Below, piece after piece: positions 11,232 to 21,969 of a stretch of DNA of 64,000 nucleotides. The notes beneath the pieces are model-generated. The model ran no database searches, was not told the DNA's origin, and worked only from the letters and a program-made list of their open reading frames with translations. The translations under genes were made by a program, and so were the position numbers. Where the stretch lies: positions 1 through 64,000 of the forward strand of contig MCGT01000033.1 of NCBI GenBank assembly GCA_002104935.1, in the 5' to 3' direction. Source of the DNA: Hesseltinella vesiculosa (lineage: Eukaryota > Mucoromycota > Mucoromycetes > Mucorales > Cunninghamellaceae). The first letter of the stretch is position 1, and every line of letters begins with the position of its first letter.

Positions 11232-13081
11232 TTGGTGATTGGTAAACCACAGAAATAATCTTGCTGTGAATTCGGCAAATCGGCCGCCGAATTACCGGAG
11301 GTATTTGATTGGATAATAATTTTCGTTTTTTTTGATTTTCCTTCTTTTCTAGTACATTTTTGATCCCTATTGGAAATTCTATATTCCAAAGCGAAGGCTT
11401 ATGACAAGCAAAAGGAAATCATAACCAGGAAGAACTCCCTGTAGACTTGGTCTCGTATTAACCACATCATTTCCATCTATTTTTTTTCCGCCGGGGAAAT
11501 CCGGGGACATTGTCGAATCTAAACCTCGGAATCATACGGCACTATTTTTTCGAAACCGGAACCCGCCCGGACTAATTGGCCGCTTCATACTTTTTATTTT
11601 TCAATTTATTTAGGGATGCTGATATGGGTGTCCTAACTCTAACCCTGAACCCGAAAAAAAAAATGCAAGTAGAACGAAAAGACGACTGTGATATTTGGTG
11701 TTGAAAAAAAAAAGGGATGGGGCCAAGAAAATTATTGTGAAAGTCTATCTTTTTATAATGTTTCCTGTGACAACTGTTGCACTAGCTGCCGTTTATTCTG
11801 CTTGGTTATGTTGCATCATGCCTGGTCATACCGGTAGCTTTGTGACGTGGGTAACTTTTGACATGGTTCTGTCTCAGATACGGTAACGACACGCACTGAG
11901 TCATAGAATCTCATTCTGCTTTCTTTTTTTTTTTCACTTTACAATGAGCAGATGACTACTAGAGAGCTGTGAATATGAGCAAGAATTTTGAAACAGTTTG
12001 ATTGATGCCAAGAGGACGAAGAGTAATTAAAATGGGCAACAGCCTTTTTATTTTTTAACTCATACATGCGGCTGGGTTAAATCTAGGGTTTAATAATTAG
12101 TTGTGATATACTAAGTGCACAACGGGATATAAGAGAGTTAAAGTCCAGAGAGGTATTGATTACGAGGCAAAGGGGGGACGCAAAGAGAGAGGTGAAAAAA
12201 AAAAGGCAGCACCAAGACAAAAAAAACGACACGCTAAAAATGGAAAGTGGCGGATGCGCTCAACCCAAAAAAAATACGATGGGCGAATAGTCTCAAGAAG
12301 GAGTAAAAGGACAGGTTAATGGTCTCAAGGTAATACATATGTGGGCTCAGCGTAAAAAAAGAGGCAGAGGAAACGAGTACCAAGAAAAAAAAAAAAAAAG
12401 ACAGGTGAATGAGCCGTCAGAGCGGCTGGGGATTGATTCCCTGACGAAAAAGGTCGATTTATTGAGATGTCAAAACGAAACTGGTCAAACGTTGGCTGGG
12501 CAACCTTGACGAATCGACCTGATTTTTTCAGTGCCATCATCATTCATGCATTTGCGCATTTATGCTAAATTTAAGACCGATCTGATCACTGAAGAGTGCT
12601 GTGCAGCGTTGCATTTTTTTTTTTCTTGTTGACGACCTTTTTTCCTTTTTTGATTTTTGATAATTTTGGCAGAGGCCACCACAGAAAATGGCCTCGAATA
12701 AAAAAGTCATAATTGCACAGCGCTTTCGAGCCGTATAAATTGACGTGGAATTTGAAGGGTGAATGAACTCATGAATATTGACGATGCTGAGATACCCCAG
12801 ATCGATAGGGTTTGGCTGCCCTGACAATGTTTGATTTGACAGCCCCCCCCCAAAAAAAAAAGATGTCCACCGTTTCAATGTCCGCCGACAATTTGTCATT
12901 CTGACAGCATTCAATTGGTTTCAAACCTGCTGCATCACGTCCTTGGCAAGTCGATTGTGAGCTGGGGATAGCTTGCTCTTGCCCATCACAGGAAAACATG
13001 CCGATGGATCATTATCTTCTAGATCAATACATTTCGCAGTGTCTATGTTGCTTTTATTGTTGCAGATACAGTATATGGAGT
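11232..13081. other. Intergenic region with no supported gene
   Basis: About 1.85 kb containing dispersed repeat copy B (12425-12612) and several A/T-runs. No frame with coding character was found. Confidence 0.5.
12425..12612 (+). repeat. Dispersed SINE-like repeat, copy B
   Basis: Carries the blocks GTCAAAACGAAAC, GTTGGCTGGGC, GAATCGACC, GATTTTTTCAG, CATCATCATTCATGCATTTG and GTGCTGTGCAGCGTTGC in the same order as copies A, C and D, and is followed by an oligo-T run. Confidence 0.8.
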
Positions 13082-14370
13082 TTACAGAGAAAGTAGCTGA
13101 CGATCAAATACTTTGGCAAGGCGAGGATCCGATTCGGCAGGCAAGCCAGAAAAGAAGGGCTGGATGGCGGTTTTGGCGGTGGCAATGAACAAGTCTTGGA
13201 TGATGTGTTGTAGCTTTTCGCCGGTTTGTTTGAAATCAGGGAACTGATGACCAAAAAAAAAAAAAAAAAAAAAGGTGAGCCTACCCAGCCTGCATATCCT
13301 TGCGTGTGCGCTCGCTATCCTCTCCCATTCCGGCACTCGGCACGGGTACTTACGGCATTGGCTTCCAGAAAGAAGACATTGAGGTCTTGGTCGATAAGAA
13401 AATCGACACCAAAGAGTTCAAAGGCATTGGGGAGGGCTTGGAAGGTGGTCATTTCACTAGAGCAGGCGTCAAAGACGTCGTGAAGGATGAGCTTCATCTT
13501 GTCAAACATGGATTGCAGATCTTTGGCAGGCAGATCCAGGTCCCAGAAGAGACGGACGACAGAGGCTTCGTCAAAGTCCTGTTGGTCGGCTTGAATGCAG
13601 GTATTGGTGAGGTGTTGCAGCTGGTCGGAAAGGTCTTCAAGGGTATAATTTTTCATGGCAAAGAGGGCAAGCATGTCGTGGTAAAGGTAGACTTGGATGT
13701 TGCCGACGGCCAGGACATAGGCCCGGACGTGGAATTTGCGCTGGTGGATCAGTAGAGGGCGATCGATATAGCGTTGGATGACCCATTCACGGATGTGCGA
13801 CATTTGACCGTCACAGTCGTCGTCGTCGTCGGTTTCATCGTCAGAGTCGGGCTCAGCAAAGATGCGTTCAAGGTCGGCTAGAGAGTCAAAGACGTGGATG
13901 CCAGCGGCCTTGTTGGCAAGGCTAGGCTTAAGGATAAAGCGACGACGGTCGGGTGAGTTCAAGTCGAGGTCTTCGTTAGCAAGCAGATCGCGCTCGACTT
14001 CAAACACTTCGTTCATGGCTTCGTCAAGGTAGTCCACATGATCCAGTTCAAACAGCCAGGTTTCAGGGATGGCGGTGGCAAGGATGCTTTGGGGGTGTTT
14101 GGACAGGTATTTGATCATGTTGTAGGCAAACTGAGACTTGCGGATCAGGCCTTTACGAATACAATAGGCATTGGCCATCGAGGAAGACTTGGCTTGAACA
14201 TGGGCCCAATCGATGAGTTCATATTCTAGCCATTGCAGATCAAACTCGGCGTGGTCGTGGTCGTCTTGGTCATGATCTACATTGGTCGAGACTTGGGTGC
14301 CGATCTGGTTCAGAGCTTCAACTACACATGCCTGTGTATAGGGTTCGTCAAGATGGACAATAGCGCGCAT
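13082..14370 (-). CDS. Tubulin-tyrosine-ligase (TTL) family protein
   Basis: Exons 14370-13354 and 13243-13082 give 392 residues; the donor GTAAGT and the acceptor TCATCAG are clear. TTL-family enzymes are ATP-grasp amino-acid ligases. Visible ATP-grasp signatures are RRFILKPSLANKAAGIHVF (nucleotide-binding Lys), REWVIQRYIDRPLL, RKFHVRAYVLA, HLTNTCIQ and the metal-binding end FFLEANAFPDF, whose Glu and Asn bind Mg-ATP in the family. In yeast Pby1 a TTL domain follows a SurE domain; only the TTL part is present here. Fungal TTL-like proteins are poorly characterised, so tubulin as the substrate is not implied. The ATG at 14370 was chosen over an in-frame GTG just upstream. The long T-run in the intron lies next to the acceptor. 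Confidence 0.9.
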
Positions 14371-14406
14371 CACGTTGAAAGATCAAAACAAAAAAAAAAA
14401 AAAGAG

Positions 14407-14850
14407 TCAAAAACTGGCCATTGATTTTTTTTGGAACGAAGCCAAGCAAGGAATTTTTTTTTTTTTTTTTTTGCAATAGATCACGTTTATTGGATATGAG
14501 GCAAAGAATGGAGCTGTCGAAGACCTTTTTTTTAAATCTTTAATCAAGCTATCATATGCACAGATACTGTACAAATGGCTTTCATAGGTACGGATGGGCC
14601 ATTTTTCATTGTCGCTGATGACCAAGACGAATTCATTGTCTTGCTGGACGCGATCAGGCACGCCTTGGGACACTTGCTTTTGGTTGCGGAAGGGCAGGAT
14701 GATTTTGTGGATGCCAGCACGATGGGCAGATATGACCTTTTCCTTGATACCACCTACTGGGAGCACTTGACCCCAGAGTGACACTCCACCTGCCATGGCT
14801 GTTGTCGTTGGCATCTGATAACCCGAGAACGACGACACCAAAGAAGTGAC
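14407..14850 (-). pseudogene. Fragment of a Lon protease proteolytic domain (LONP2-like)
   Basis: From an apparent acceptor (ACATAG, coding from 14850) the frame reads the C-terminal half of a Lon protease domain, including AMAGGVSLWGQVLPVGGIKE, where the Lys of the Ser-Lys catalytic dyad lies in GGIKEK, then SAHRAGIHKIILPFRNQ. Homology ends about 14599; the rest of the frame runs into poly-Lys encoded by an A-run. The catalytic Ser motif (usually DGPSAG), the AAA module and the N-domain are absent upstream. With less than a tenth of the enzyme left, this is best read as a truncated copy or remnant. The wording of the fragment resembles peroxisomal LONP2 more than mitochondrial Pim1 (inference). 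Confidence 0.7.
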
Positions 14851-15234
14851 CTATGTGACACCTGAGCGAAAAAAAAAGAGGAGGAATTGGTTATCTGCAC
14901 TTTTTTGCTATACGAACTCTTAACTACCAGCACCACTTACTAAAAGAAACAATTCCAAACACGCAGCACGGTCAAAGAGAGGCAACAAGTGATAACTCGG
15001 CGGTTTATATTTTTTTTTGCAGAAGGTACGGTCCAAAAGTAAGCCATTATGTTCATCTAACAGCACTTGCCAGCGCTGAAACACGTCGTCGTTCCATAAT
15101 GGGCTGATAATAGCGTTCAAAATCATGACAAGTTTCTAAAGTGATCCACTGCGAGGCTTTCTGGAACCCATTTGATCTCTGTGAGAAAAGAAGTTTGGTG
15201 CGTCGGTGTTTAGATGCCAAGGGGGAGTAGCAAC

Positions 15235-15885
15235 CTACAATTCGGTATCTTGGTCCATCAAGGGGGTTGGTGGAGGGTATATTATTTGGTCATGGTTGTC
15301 ATCATGTTGTGGTAAATGATGGTGACGATGGGTGAGACGATGAAAGAGAGAGTCTTCACCTTTGGACAAAAGTTTGGCCACTGGCGATGGGTGAGGTTCA
15401 CCCGACGGGAGTTGCTGCTGGAGAGAGCGAGGGGTTTGGCTGGTGAGGGTGGGTGGCTGCCAGGGTTGCGATCTGTCGACAAGCATAGGGGCTGGCTGGC
15501 CAGCAGGCGAACCAAGTGAGGTCAGGGGATGGTCCTCTTGAGGCGAGGCTGATGAAGCCGACGAGTCTTCTTTATAATGATTGAGATGAGATGCAGGACA
15601 CCAGGCTCGACGGATCAGCACACCTTCCAAGATGGGGCTAGCATTGTCTGACGATTGTAGAAAGGCTTGCTTGTTGGTTGTGATGCGGAGAGACGGCGGG
15701 AGAAAGGTCATCTCAATCCGAGTCTGAGTATTGAGACGTGCTGCTGAGAAGTGGGGAAGTGTTGGGCGTGGTGATGATTTGGTAACGTTTGGTAAATGAT
15801 CTCGTTTTGAGTTGCCATTGCTCGACTTGATTATGGTAGGCATGCACAAAGCTGTCAGAGCGTTGCCGTCAAATGCTGTCAGCAA
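15235..15885 (-). CDS. Putative hypothetical protein, possibly the first exon of a longer gene
   Basis: A 216-codon frame on the minus strand with plausible composition: a mixed region (FLPPSLRITTNKQAFLQSS and GVLIRRAWCPASHLNHY), then a Ser/Pro/His/Gln-rich disordered half. No domain is recognised. About 80 bases downstream on the same strand, after a CTCACAG acceptor at about 15182, a second protein-like frame runs to about 15057 (residues such as WITLETCHDFERYYQP). I could not find a donor that joins the two in frame, so the gene model is incomplete or the locus is decayed. Confidence 0.35.
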   Translation of the reverse strand: MLTAFDGNALTALCMPTIIKSSNGNSKRDHLPNVTKSSPRPTLPHFSAARLNTQTRIEMTFLPPSLRITTNKQAFLQSSDNASPILEGVLIRRAWCPASHLNHYKEDSSASSASPQEDHPLTSLGSPAGQPAPMLVDRSQPWQPPTLTSQTPRSLQQQLPSGEPHPSPVAKLLSKGEDSLFHRLTHRHHHLPQHDDNHDQIIYPPPTPLMDQDTEL

Positions 15886-16342
15886 ACATTGGTGAAGGTG
15901 CGCGGCCGCTTGAAGGTGAAGGCGAATGATGTGGCAAGCTCTAGTCTCTGATTGGATGCTGCTTCAGTCGTGGCATGTCTGTCTAAGTCATTGCCCTCAT
16001 GACCAACCAGAGTATAATGAATGAGGGTGCAAGAAGAAAAAAGGGAAAAAGAAAAAGATGGGGGCTGTCCAAAACCGGAACAACCGTGAAGAGGAAAAGC
16101 CACGCTTTTTCCCAGCATCAACTGTTCTGTGACAAGCCCCACACCTTGTTTCTTTAGAACAATAAGGAATCTCTTGAGCTACTCTTGGCTCTATCCGAAA
16201 AAGTTTTTCAAGGCTGTCAAGCTGCCAGCCTCGACATCCCCACGACGTGGTGGAGTGTGAAATATTGGCACAATGCAAGGATCAGTCTGAACGCCAATGC
16301 AGCGTCGGACATTAAACTGTCTTCTTATTGTTTGAAAAAAAA
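15886..16342. other. Intergenic region with no supported gene
   Basis: Short frames only. It borders dispersed repeat copy C at 16343. Confidence 0.4.
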
Positions 16343-16530
16343 AGCAGAAGTTGCTGTAGAGCACTTTTAAGTTATTGGATCGATGTGAAAGACAGTAAAG
16401 GTGCACAAAACGATAAATCGTGATGATACTGGAAAAACCACGTCGATTGGAGAAGATCGCTCAGCCAACTTTTGATCGCTTTCGTTTTGACATCTCCGAT
16501 CCACCAGCTAAAAAAAACGAAAAAAAATGG
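16343..16530 (-). repeat. Dispersed SINE-like repeat, copy C (inverted)
   Basis: On the minus strand it carries TTTTTTTAGCTGG, GATGTCAAAACGAAA, AAAAGTTGGCTGAGCGA, CCAATCGACGTGG, CAGTATCATC and AGTGCTCTACAGC in the same order as the other copies, ending in an oligo-T run (the A-run at about 16334-16342 on the plus strand). Confidence 0.75.
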
Positions 16531-17021
16531 CAAGTGTCATGGATATCAGTCTTTTGGCTTTGGTAATAATGTTGGTCTTGTCAGTGTGCAATTGTAGGAC
16601 AGCTGTCAGGGGGGATGTTGTAGTCGAGGAAGACCAAGGCAAATGCAACTGGGCGTTTTGGAGATCATCAGCATTCACAATACCAAAGAGTGTCACTGTT
16701 TCGTTCAGGGCGCCATGGTCGATGTTGAGGGCCACAGGCAAAGAGTCCAATGAGGCTGCTGTCAAGGTTGATCGGGAGAGTGTTTCCAGCTTCAGAGCGT
16801 GGCAACCGCTTTCATAAGAAAAAGACGGCAACACCATTTTACGTCGTATTGCTGGAGCGGGCTCTCCATCATCTTTCTCGTAATATTTTGTATCAATGGA
16901 AACTAGTTTCTGGATGACATTTGGCCGCGTGCGGAACGTATCAAAGGTCGCAAAAGGTTTTCCGCAATCACTAATAGGGCATACAAATGTCTTGTAGCTT
17001 TTTTCAACGTTAACAGATACT
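16508..17021 (-). pseudogene. Coding-like remnant cut by dispersed repeat copy C
   Basis: From an apparent CATTTAG acceptor at about 17022 the minus strand is open for about 170 codons, beginning with a Cys pair in FVCPISDCGKPFATFDTF (like the first half of a C2H2 finger, but the His ligands are missing) and continuing with ordinary-looking sequence (DSLPVALNIDHGALNET). The frame then runs into repeat copy C and ends there. I do not recognise the product. The likely reading is an exon disrupted by the repeat; a chance open frame cannot be excluded. Confidence 0.35.
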
Positions 17022-17485
17022 AAATGAATAAATAATACAATAAGTTCACACCAACAATGCTATGTTTGTACTACTTGCAAGTCTCTGTAAGATGGAATTG
17101 TAATTTTGTTGAGTGAGTGTTGTATAAGTGCCAGCGTAGGGAACCGGCTGAAATAAATGTTTTTTTTTTTTGCATGGCACGCAGGCATGGGAGTCGTTTA
17201 GCTCTTCATCATTGAGATGGTCATCGCCGAAAATTAGTAAAAAAGGACAACCAAGCAAACAAAAAAACAAAGCAAACAAACTGTAAAAAAAAAGAAAATA
17301 GCTTGTGATCTTTTCTCCCATCAATGTCGTGTCTTCCAATGTAACGCTGAATTGCGGTGTTAGATAGTCGTCCAATGTTGCGTGATGTCATTGAGATAAT
17401 GGAAACGTGAATGTAATATGAGGTTGATAGGATAGGGGAAGAAAAGTAAAAAAGAAAAAAAGGGAAAGGAGTCGCGTTTTTTGAA
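17022..17485. other. Intergenic region with no supported gene
   Basis: AT-rich with A-runs on the plus strand; nothing recognisable before the minisatellite. Confidence 0.4.
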
Positions 17486-17795
17486 TTTTTATAATTTCCA
17501 ACGCCATTGAAAAAAACAGCCTGGTCCAACGCCTTTGAAAAAAACGGTCTGGTCCAACGCTATTGAAATAAGCAGCCTGGTCCAACGCTATTGAAATAAG
17601 CAGCCTGGTCCAACGCCATTGAAATAAAAGGCTTGGTCCAACGCTATTGAAAATGGCAGCCCGGTCCAACGCTATTGAAAAAAGCAGTCTGGTCCAACGC
17701 TATTGAAAAAAGCAGCCTGGTCCAACGCTATTGAAGAAAAAGGCTTGGTCCAACGCCATTGAAAAAAACAACCTGGTCCTGCACTCTTGAAAAAT
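17486..17795 (+). repeat. 28-bp minisatellite, about 10-11 copies
   Basis: The unit CTGGTCCAACGC, then YATTGAAA, then a variable A-rich end (for example TAAGCAGC) repeats every 28 bases. Edge copies are more diverged (CTGGTCCTGCACTCTTGAAA). Since 28 is not a multiple of three, the open frames crossing it are not evidence of coding. It lies about 400 bp upstream of the bZIP gene. Confidence 0.9.
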
Positions 17796-18189
17796 ATCGT
17801 CCTGGTCCTACTGGTCCACTTCCAGTCAATGAACCATTTGCTCTGAAAGGCACCTGGCCCACGAAAGAAGATCGCAAAGAAAGCAAAAAAAAGGATTGTC
17901 ACACACAGGCTTGGATTGGCTGGGAGTCAGAAATTTTTTTGATTTAAAAAAAGGCAGGCCGTTTTTTGTTGTTTTCCTTTTCTTTTTCACTTTTGTTCTT
18001 TACAAAAAAAAACAATTATACTGAAGCATCCGGGTCACTGGCCACAACAACGAACGCAGCGATTTTTTTTTCATTCTCTCACAAAAAAAAAATCATTTCT
18101 CTTTTCTATCAACCTCTCAATCTTTGTCTTTTTTTTTTTACTCTTGTCCATTTTCTATCTTTCCTAAATCCTTCCTATCCATTTGAACC

Positions 18190-18887
18190 ATGGCCGACTA
18201 TCCTTACTATCTGTCTCCTTTGGACGCATTGGCGTTTGATGTGGCTTCCCCTGCTATCGATCAAGATACGGCAGCAGCTGATCTTGCTTTGTGGGTAAGT
18301 GTTTATCCTTTCTTTTTTTGCCCCAGTCTGATTTGGTTTTTCTTTAGACGAATGCCCAATTCACCTTTGATGTGAAACCTGGCAGTGGCATTTATGACGA
18401 TGAAGAGGTCAAGCCCAACAATGACATTACGTACGAAAAACTGGCCAACTACATCGATTATGAATTGCCTCGTCAGCAACAACAACAACAGCAACAACCT
18501 CTTGCCCCCAAGCAACCGTCTTCTCCTCCTGTTGCTCGCCAAATCCTTCCCAAGCCCTTGATGATGGACCCTTTGCAACTGGCCTCGCTCTTGACCGCCC
18601 CTGTGCCTGCCCCTGCCAAAAAGGCCAGCCGAGCCAAGACCGCCGTCAAGCGCCCAGTCGAGGACGTGTCCCCCGAATTGGTTGCTGCCGAAGAAGATAA
18701 GCGTCGCCGCAACACTGCTGCCAGTGCCCGCTTCCGTATCAAAAAGAAGATGCGAGAACAAGCCATGGAACAGACCGTCAAGGAGATGACTCAAAAGTCG
18801 GATCTTCTTCAAGCCCGTGTTGACGAGTTAGAACTTGAAGTCAAATGGCTGCGTGGTTTGCTCACCGAAAAAGAAAGATCGGCCTGA
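18190..18887 (+). CDS. bZIP transcription factor (Cys3/Met28-like basic region)
   Basis: Exons 18190-18294 and 18348-18887 give 214 residues. The basic region at about 149-168 reads DKRRRNTAASARFRIKKKMR, with the bZIP signature Asn-x2-Ala-Ala-x2-x-Arg. A leucine zipper follows to about residue 205 (SDLLQARVDELELEVKWLRG). The wording of the basic region matches the fungal sulfur-metabolism bZIPs Cys3/MetR/Met28, which activate sulfate and methionine assimilation genes; this link is inference from motif similarity. The N-terminus has an acidic/aromatic stretch and a run of eight Gln, suitable for an activation region. The start ATG is in ACCATGG context. A 28-bp minisatellite and T-rich tracts lie upstream. 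Confidence 0.93.
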
Positions 18888-19433
18888 TCCCTGCCTTTCT
18901 TCTTGCGCTTGGAATGGATGAAAAAAAGGTCCAAAAAAAAAAAAAAAAAAAAAAAAGCAAGATTTGATTGTGCTGGTAGAGATTAGAAATGATTTTTTTT
19001 CTCCCTCCTGCGCGCCCTCTGTATTTCTTTGCTGTACATTATCTCTTTTTATTCATTTCCTTGCAATACACTTCAATTTACCAAAAAATGTCCCAAAAAG
19101 AGCCAATGGAAATGGGAGGAGTGATGTCACCATGGCACGACGAATAGCAGATCGACCTTCCGAAATCAGCCATGGGCATGCCAGTCCGAAAAAGAAAAAT
19201 ACCTAGAAGAGGCTACTGCCACAGATCAGATTCACCACGTATGGCGAGCGTGTGTGATCGTGCAAAAAAAAAAAAAGGAAGTGGAGCAAAGGAACCGTTT
19301 TCACACAAACACATGACAGTCAGTGACTTTTCATGGGGTGAGTGTGAAATGGGGATAGCCAATCACAGCCAAGAGAAGACAAAAAGCGGGGCGATTTGCT
19401 CTGTCAGCTTTTTCTCTCCCATTTTTTATCTTA
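18888..19433. other. Intergenic region between the bZIP gene and PEX10
   Basis: Contains a 22-base A-run soon after the bZIP stop codon and no recognisable gene. It should hold the bZIP 3' end and the PEX10 promoter, but no distinct element stands out. Confidence 0.4.
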
Positions 19434-20885
19434 ATGACATCGCAACCATCGACCTCGGCTACCAATCCGTCTAGCTCATCCACACGACGACCACAGCCTC
19501 CCCTACCTCAACTAGACCTGGGTCTACCTTTTGGAGCACAGCCTGATATCAGTAAGTGTTCCTCACAGTCTTCCCAAGCATCGCTCCATGCATCGCACCT
19601 GGCTCACCTTTTTATCATCTACTCTACCAGTTCGAGCCAATCAAAAAGATGTCTATTATCAATCGATCCTTCAAGAACAAATGTCAACTGTGTGCCAGCA
19701 GTTCCTAGGTAAATCATGGCTCCCTGCAGCTGTGTTTGCTGGCGAGCCTCATTTTTTTTTTTTTCAGGCTCTCGAAGGCAACATCAGTGGCAAAAGGAAA
19801 TCAACACGTTGTCTGACTTTTGCTATTACGGGCTGACGACATTGCTGGGTACGCAGACACTCGGCGAAGAGTATTGTGATTTGGTCCAGGTCAGCCAGTC
19901 CACACAAGTGTTTCCTGGTGTTTTGGTAACAAAAAAAAAGTCGACAAAAATGGCTGGTTGACTGACAGATGTCTTGTTTCAAACAGCGTCGGCTTGTGCT
20001 GGTGTTTAGCCATACGTTGTTGCCTTATATTTATGTGCGTGGCGTAGCAGAAATCAAGAAACGTGGCCAACGACGACCTGAGCCAACATTGAAAGATCAG
20101 ACGGTCCAGGATCAGGTGTATGCATTTGTAAAGCACACGTTGCCAACGTGGCAAGACGTCGTGCTGAAGCATCTTCGGCCGGTGCACCTGGCCATCTTTT
20201 ATTTTTTTGGTGCGTATTACCACTTTTCCAAACGGTTCACAGGCATCCGCTATGTAAGAAAGGAGAAAATGGCGTAGGAAATGAGGAGAGTCCTCATTTT
20301 TTTTTTTTTTTAGCTCTTTACCCGTCAACTGGGGCCTCATGAACAACGTGCTGGTTATGAAGTGCTGGGGGGGTTAATTGTATTGCAGCTGGTGATTCAG
20401 GCAGGCCTGGCATTGCGCAAACGTTGGTTGGCACATCAAGAACAGCAGCAGCTGCTCGAGGACAACTCGACTGAATCATTATCCGAGTCGGAGGACCCGC
20501 TTTTGGCACCAGCCTCGGATTTACCTTCTGGCGATGATGGACCCTTGGATGAGGACGATTTTGGGTTCATGAGTGCGTTTGAAACGTCCACGGACCAACC
20601 ATCAGCCGACGATCATGAAGAGGCGCTACAATTGTTAAAATGCGCCCTTTGCTTGGAACCTCGTACAGTCACAACGACCACGCCCTGTGGCCATTTGTTT
20701 TGCTGGAGTTGTATTGTTGAATGGTGCCAAAACAAGGTAACTCCCACAGGTTGCTATCGCATGGTTGACATGCATGGCATGCTGAATATTGACCTTTTTT
20801 TTTTTTTTTTAACTCATAGGCGGAATGTCCATTATGTCGAAGTGCAGTGAATGTGTCTCATTTGATACCATTGAACAATTTTTAA
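19434..20885 (+). CDS. PEX10: Peroxin-10, peroxisomal RING-type E3 ubiquitin ligase
   Basis: Exons 19434-19551, 19631-19708, 19768-19925, 19987-20253, 20314-20736 and 20820-20885 give 369 residues. PEX10 sits in the peroxisomal membrane with PEX2 and PEX12 and ubiquitinates the import receptor PEX5. The Pex2/10/12 domain is clear (LGTQTLGEEYCDLVQV, RRLVLVFSHTLLPYIYV). The C-terminal RING at about 317-355 has all metal ligands: CALCLE, TPCGHLFCWSCIVEWC, AECPLCR. The protein ends LIPLNNF, as in other PEX10s. Hydrophobic segments precede the RING, with an acidic Ser-rich linker (about 255-310). The exon 3 donor at 19926 (gtaaca) is slightly off consensus. PEX12 lies about 7.5 kb downstream on the other strand. 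Confidence 0.96.
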
Positions 20886-21969
20886 AAATAAAGAGAAGCT
20901 GGATGAACGGAAAAACTGATCGACCGGGCATAGCCGACAATGGTATCAAAGTATTAAAAAGATATTAACACCTGTGAGCCAATCCTTTTTATTTTCAGTC
21001 CACTGGCCCCTTGCCTCCCCCCCTTTTTTTAAATGGATATGCAAGGAAACAAGGTAGAGAAAGGGAATTCAGGCACTGGGAGTGTTAATGAAAAAAAAAA
21101 AAAAGTGACTGCACTGGAGAAAATATGTCGTTTTCCACACCTCTCCCTTGTCTTGCTTTGCCCCCTACACCCTTTCCCTTTTGCATCACATGCTTGCTAC
21201 CTAACAGAAAAAAAAGGTTTCCCCGGAAAAACTATGCAAAAAAAAAAAAAGCGACAGGTGATACAAACCGCAGTGGAGTCAAAAACGATCCGTACAATGA
21301 ACATTTTTCCCGAGGATTGATTTTTAATCGCTTAGAAATGATTCATCATTAAAAGAGATCGGAGGGAGGAGGTCGAAAATGGAAAAAAAGGAGATTTGAG
21401 GTCAATTGATGCCATTGAAGAAGAATGATCATGAAAAAGGGAGAAGATAAGCAGCAATGGAAGCAAAAAGGAGAAGCAAGTGTGGATGGAGCTCAGGTGA
21501 TGACTACTTATTGACAGTTGACCACCAAAGGTCTTGAAGTCGGATGTTGATCGGGCCGTCTCTATTGTTGTGGTTGCCCAAAAAAAAATAAAAATAAAAA
21601 AAAGGTCACGACCTATTTATCCGTGTTTCAATTCCCATGAATATAAAACCGATTGCCCTTCTTGAAAAGCATAAAAACAACAAACCCATAGACGTAAAGA
21701 ATAACAATAACATGTTTTTGTTGTTCTAAAAAGTGATCCTTTCACACTCTAAAAAGATAGGAGCATAAAGAGCGAGAAAAAAGAAAGAGAAGGAGGGGGA
21801 GAGGGGAGTTGAGGGAGTATGTTGAACGACTGGACAGTGCCCGTCAAAAATTATTTAAAAATCCGCTTTAAAGGCGTTATAAACTAACCCGCGGTGCTCT
21901 TTTTCTTTTCCCTTCTTTTTCTCTTTACTTTTCTTGTACATTGCCAACTCCATTTGAACAATAGAAACA
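20886..21969. other. Intergenic region
   Basis: No supported gene. A TATA-like sequence at 21878-21883 precedes the YTP1-like gene by 92 bases. A purine-rich stretch (about 21355-21500) and A-runs fill the rest. Confidence 0.45.
21878..21883 (+). promoter_or_regulatory. TATA-like box upstream of the YTP1-like gene
   Basis: TATAAA, 92 bases before the ATG at 21970. The position is compatible with a core promoter; there is no other support. Confidence 0.35.

Noticed and set aside
11625..11655. Telomere-like CTAACTCTAACCCTGAACCC
   Set aside because: Only three degenerate units in the interior of the window; not a tandem telomeric array.
17486..17795. CRISPR-like array
   Set aside because: Units are contiguous 28-bp tandem copies without unique spacers, in a eukaryotic context.
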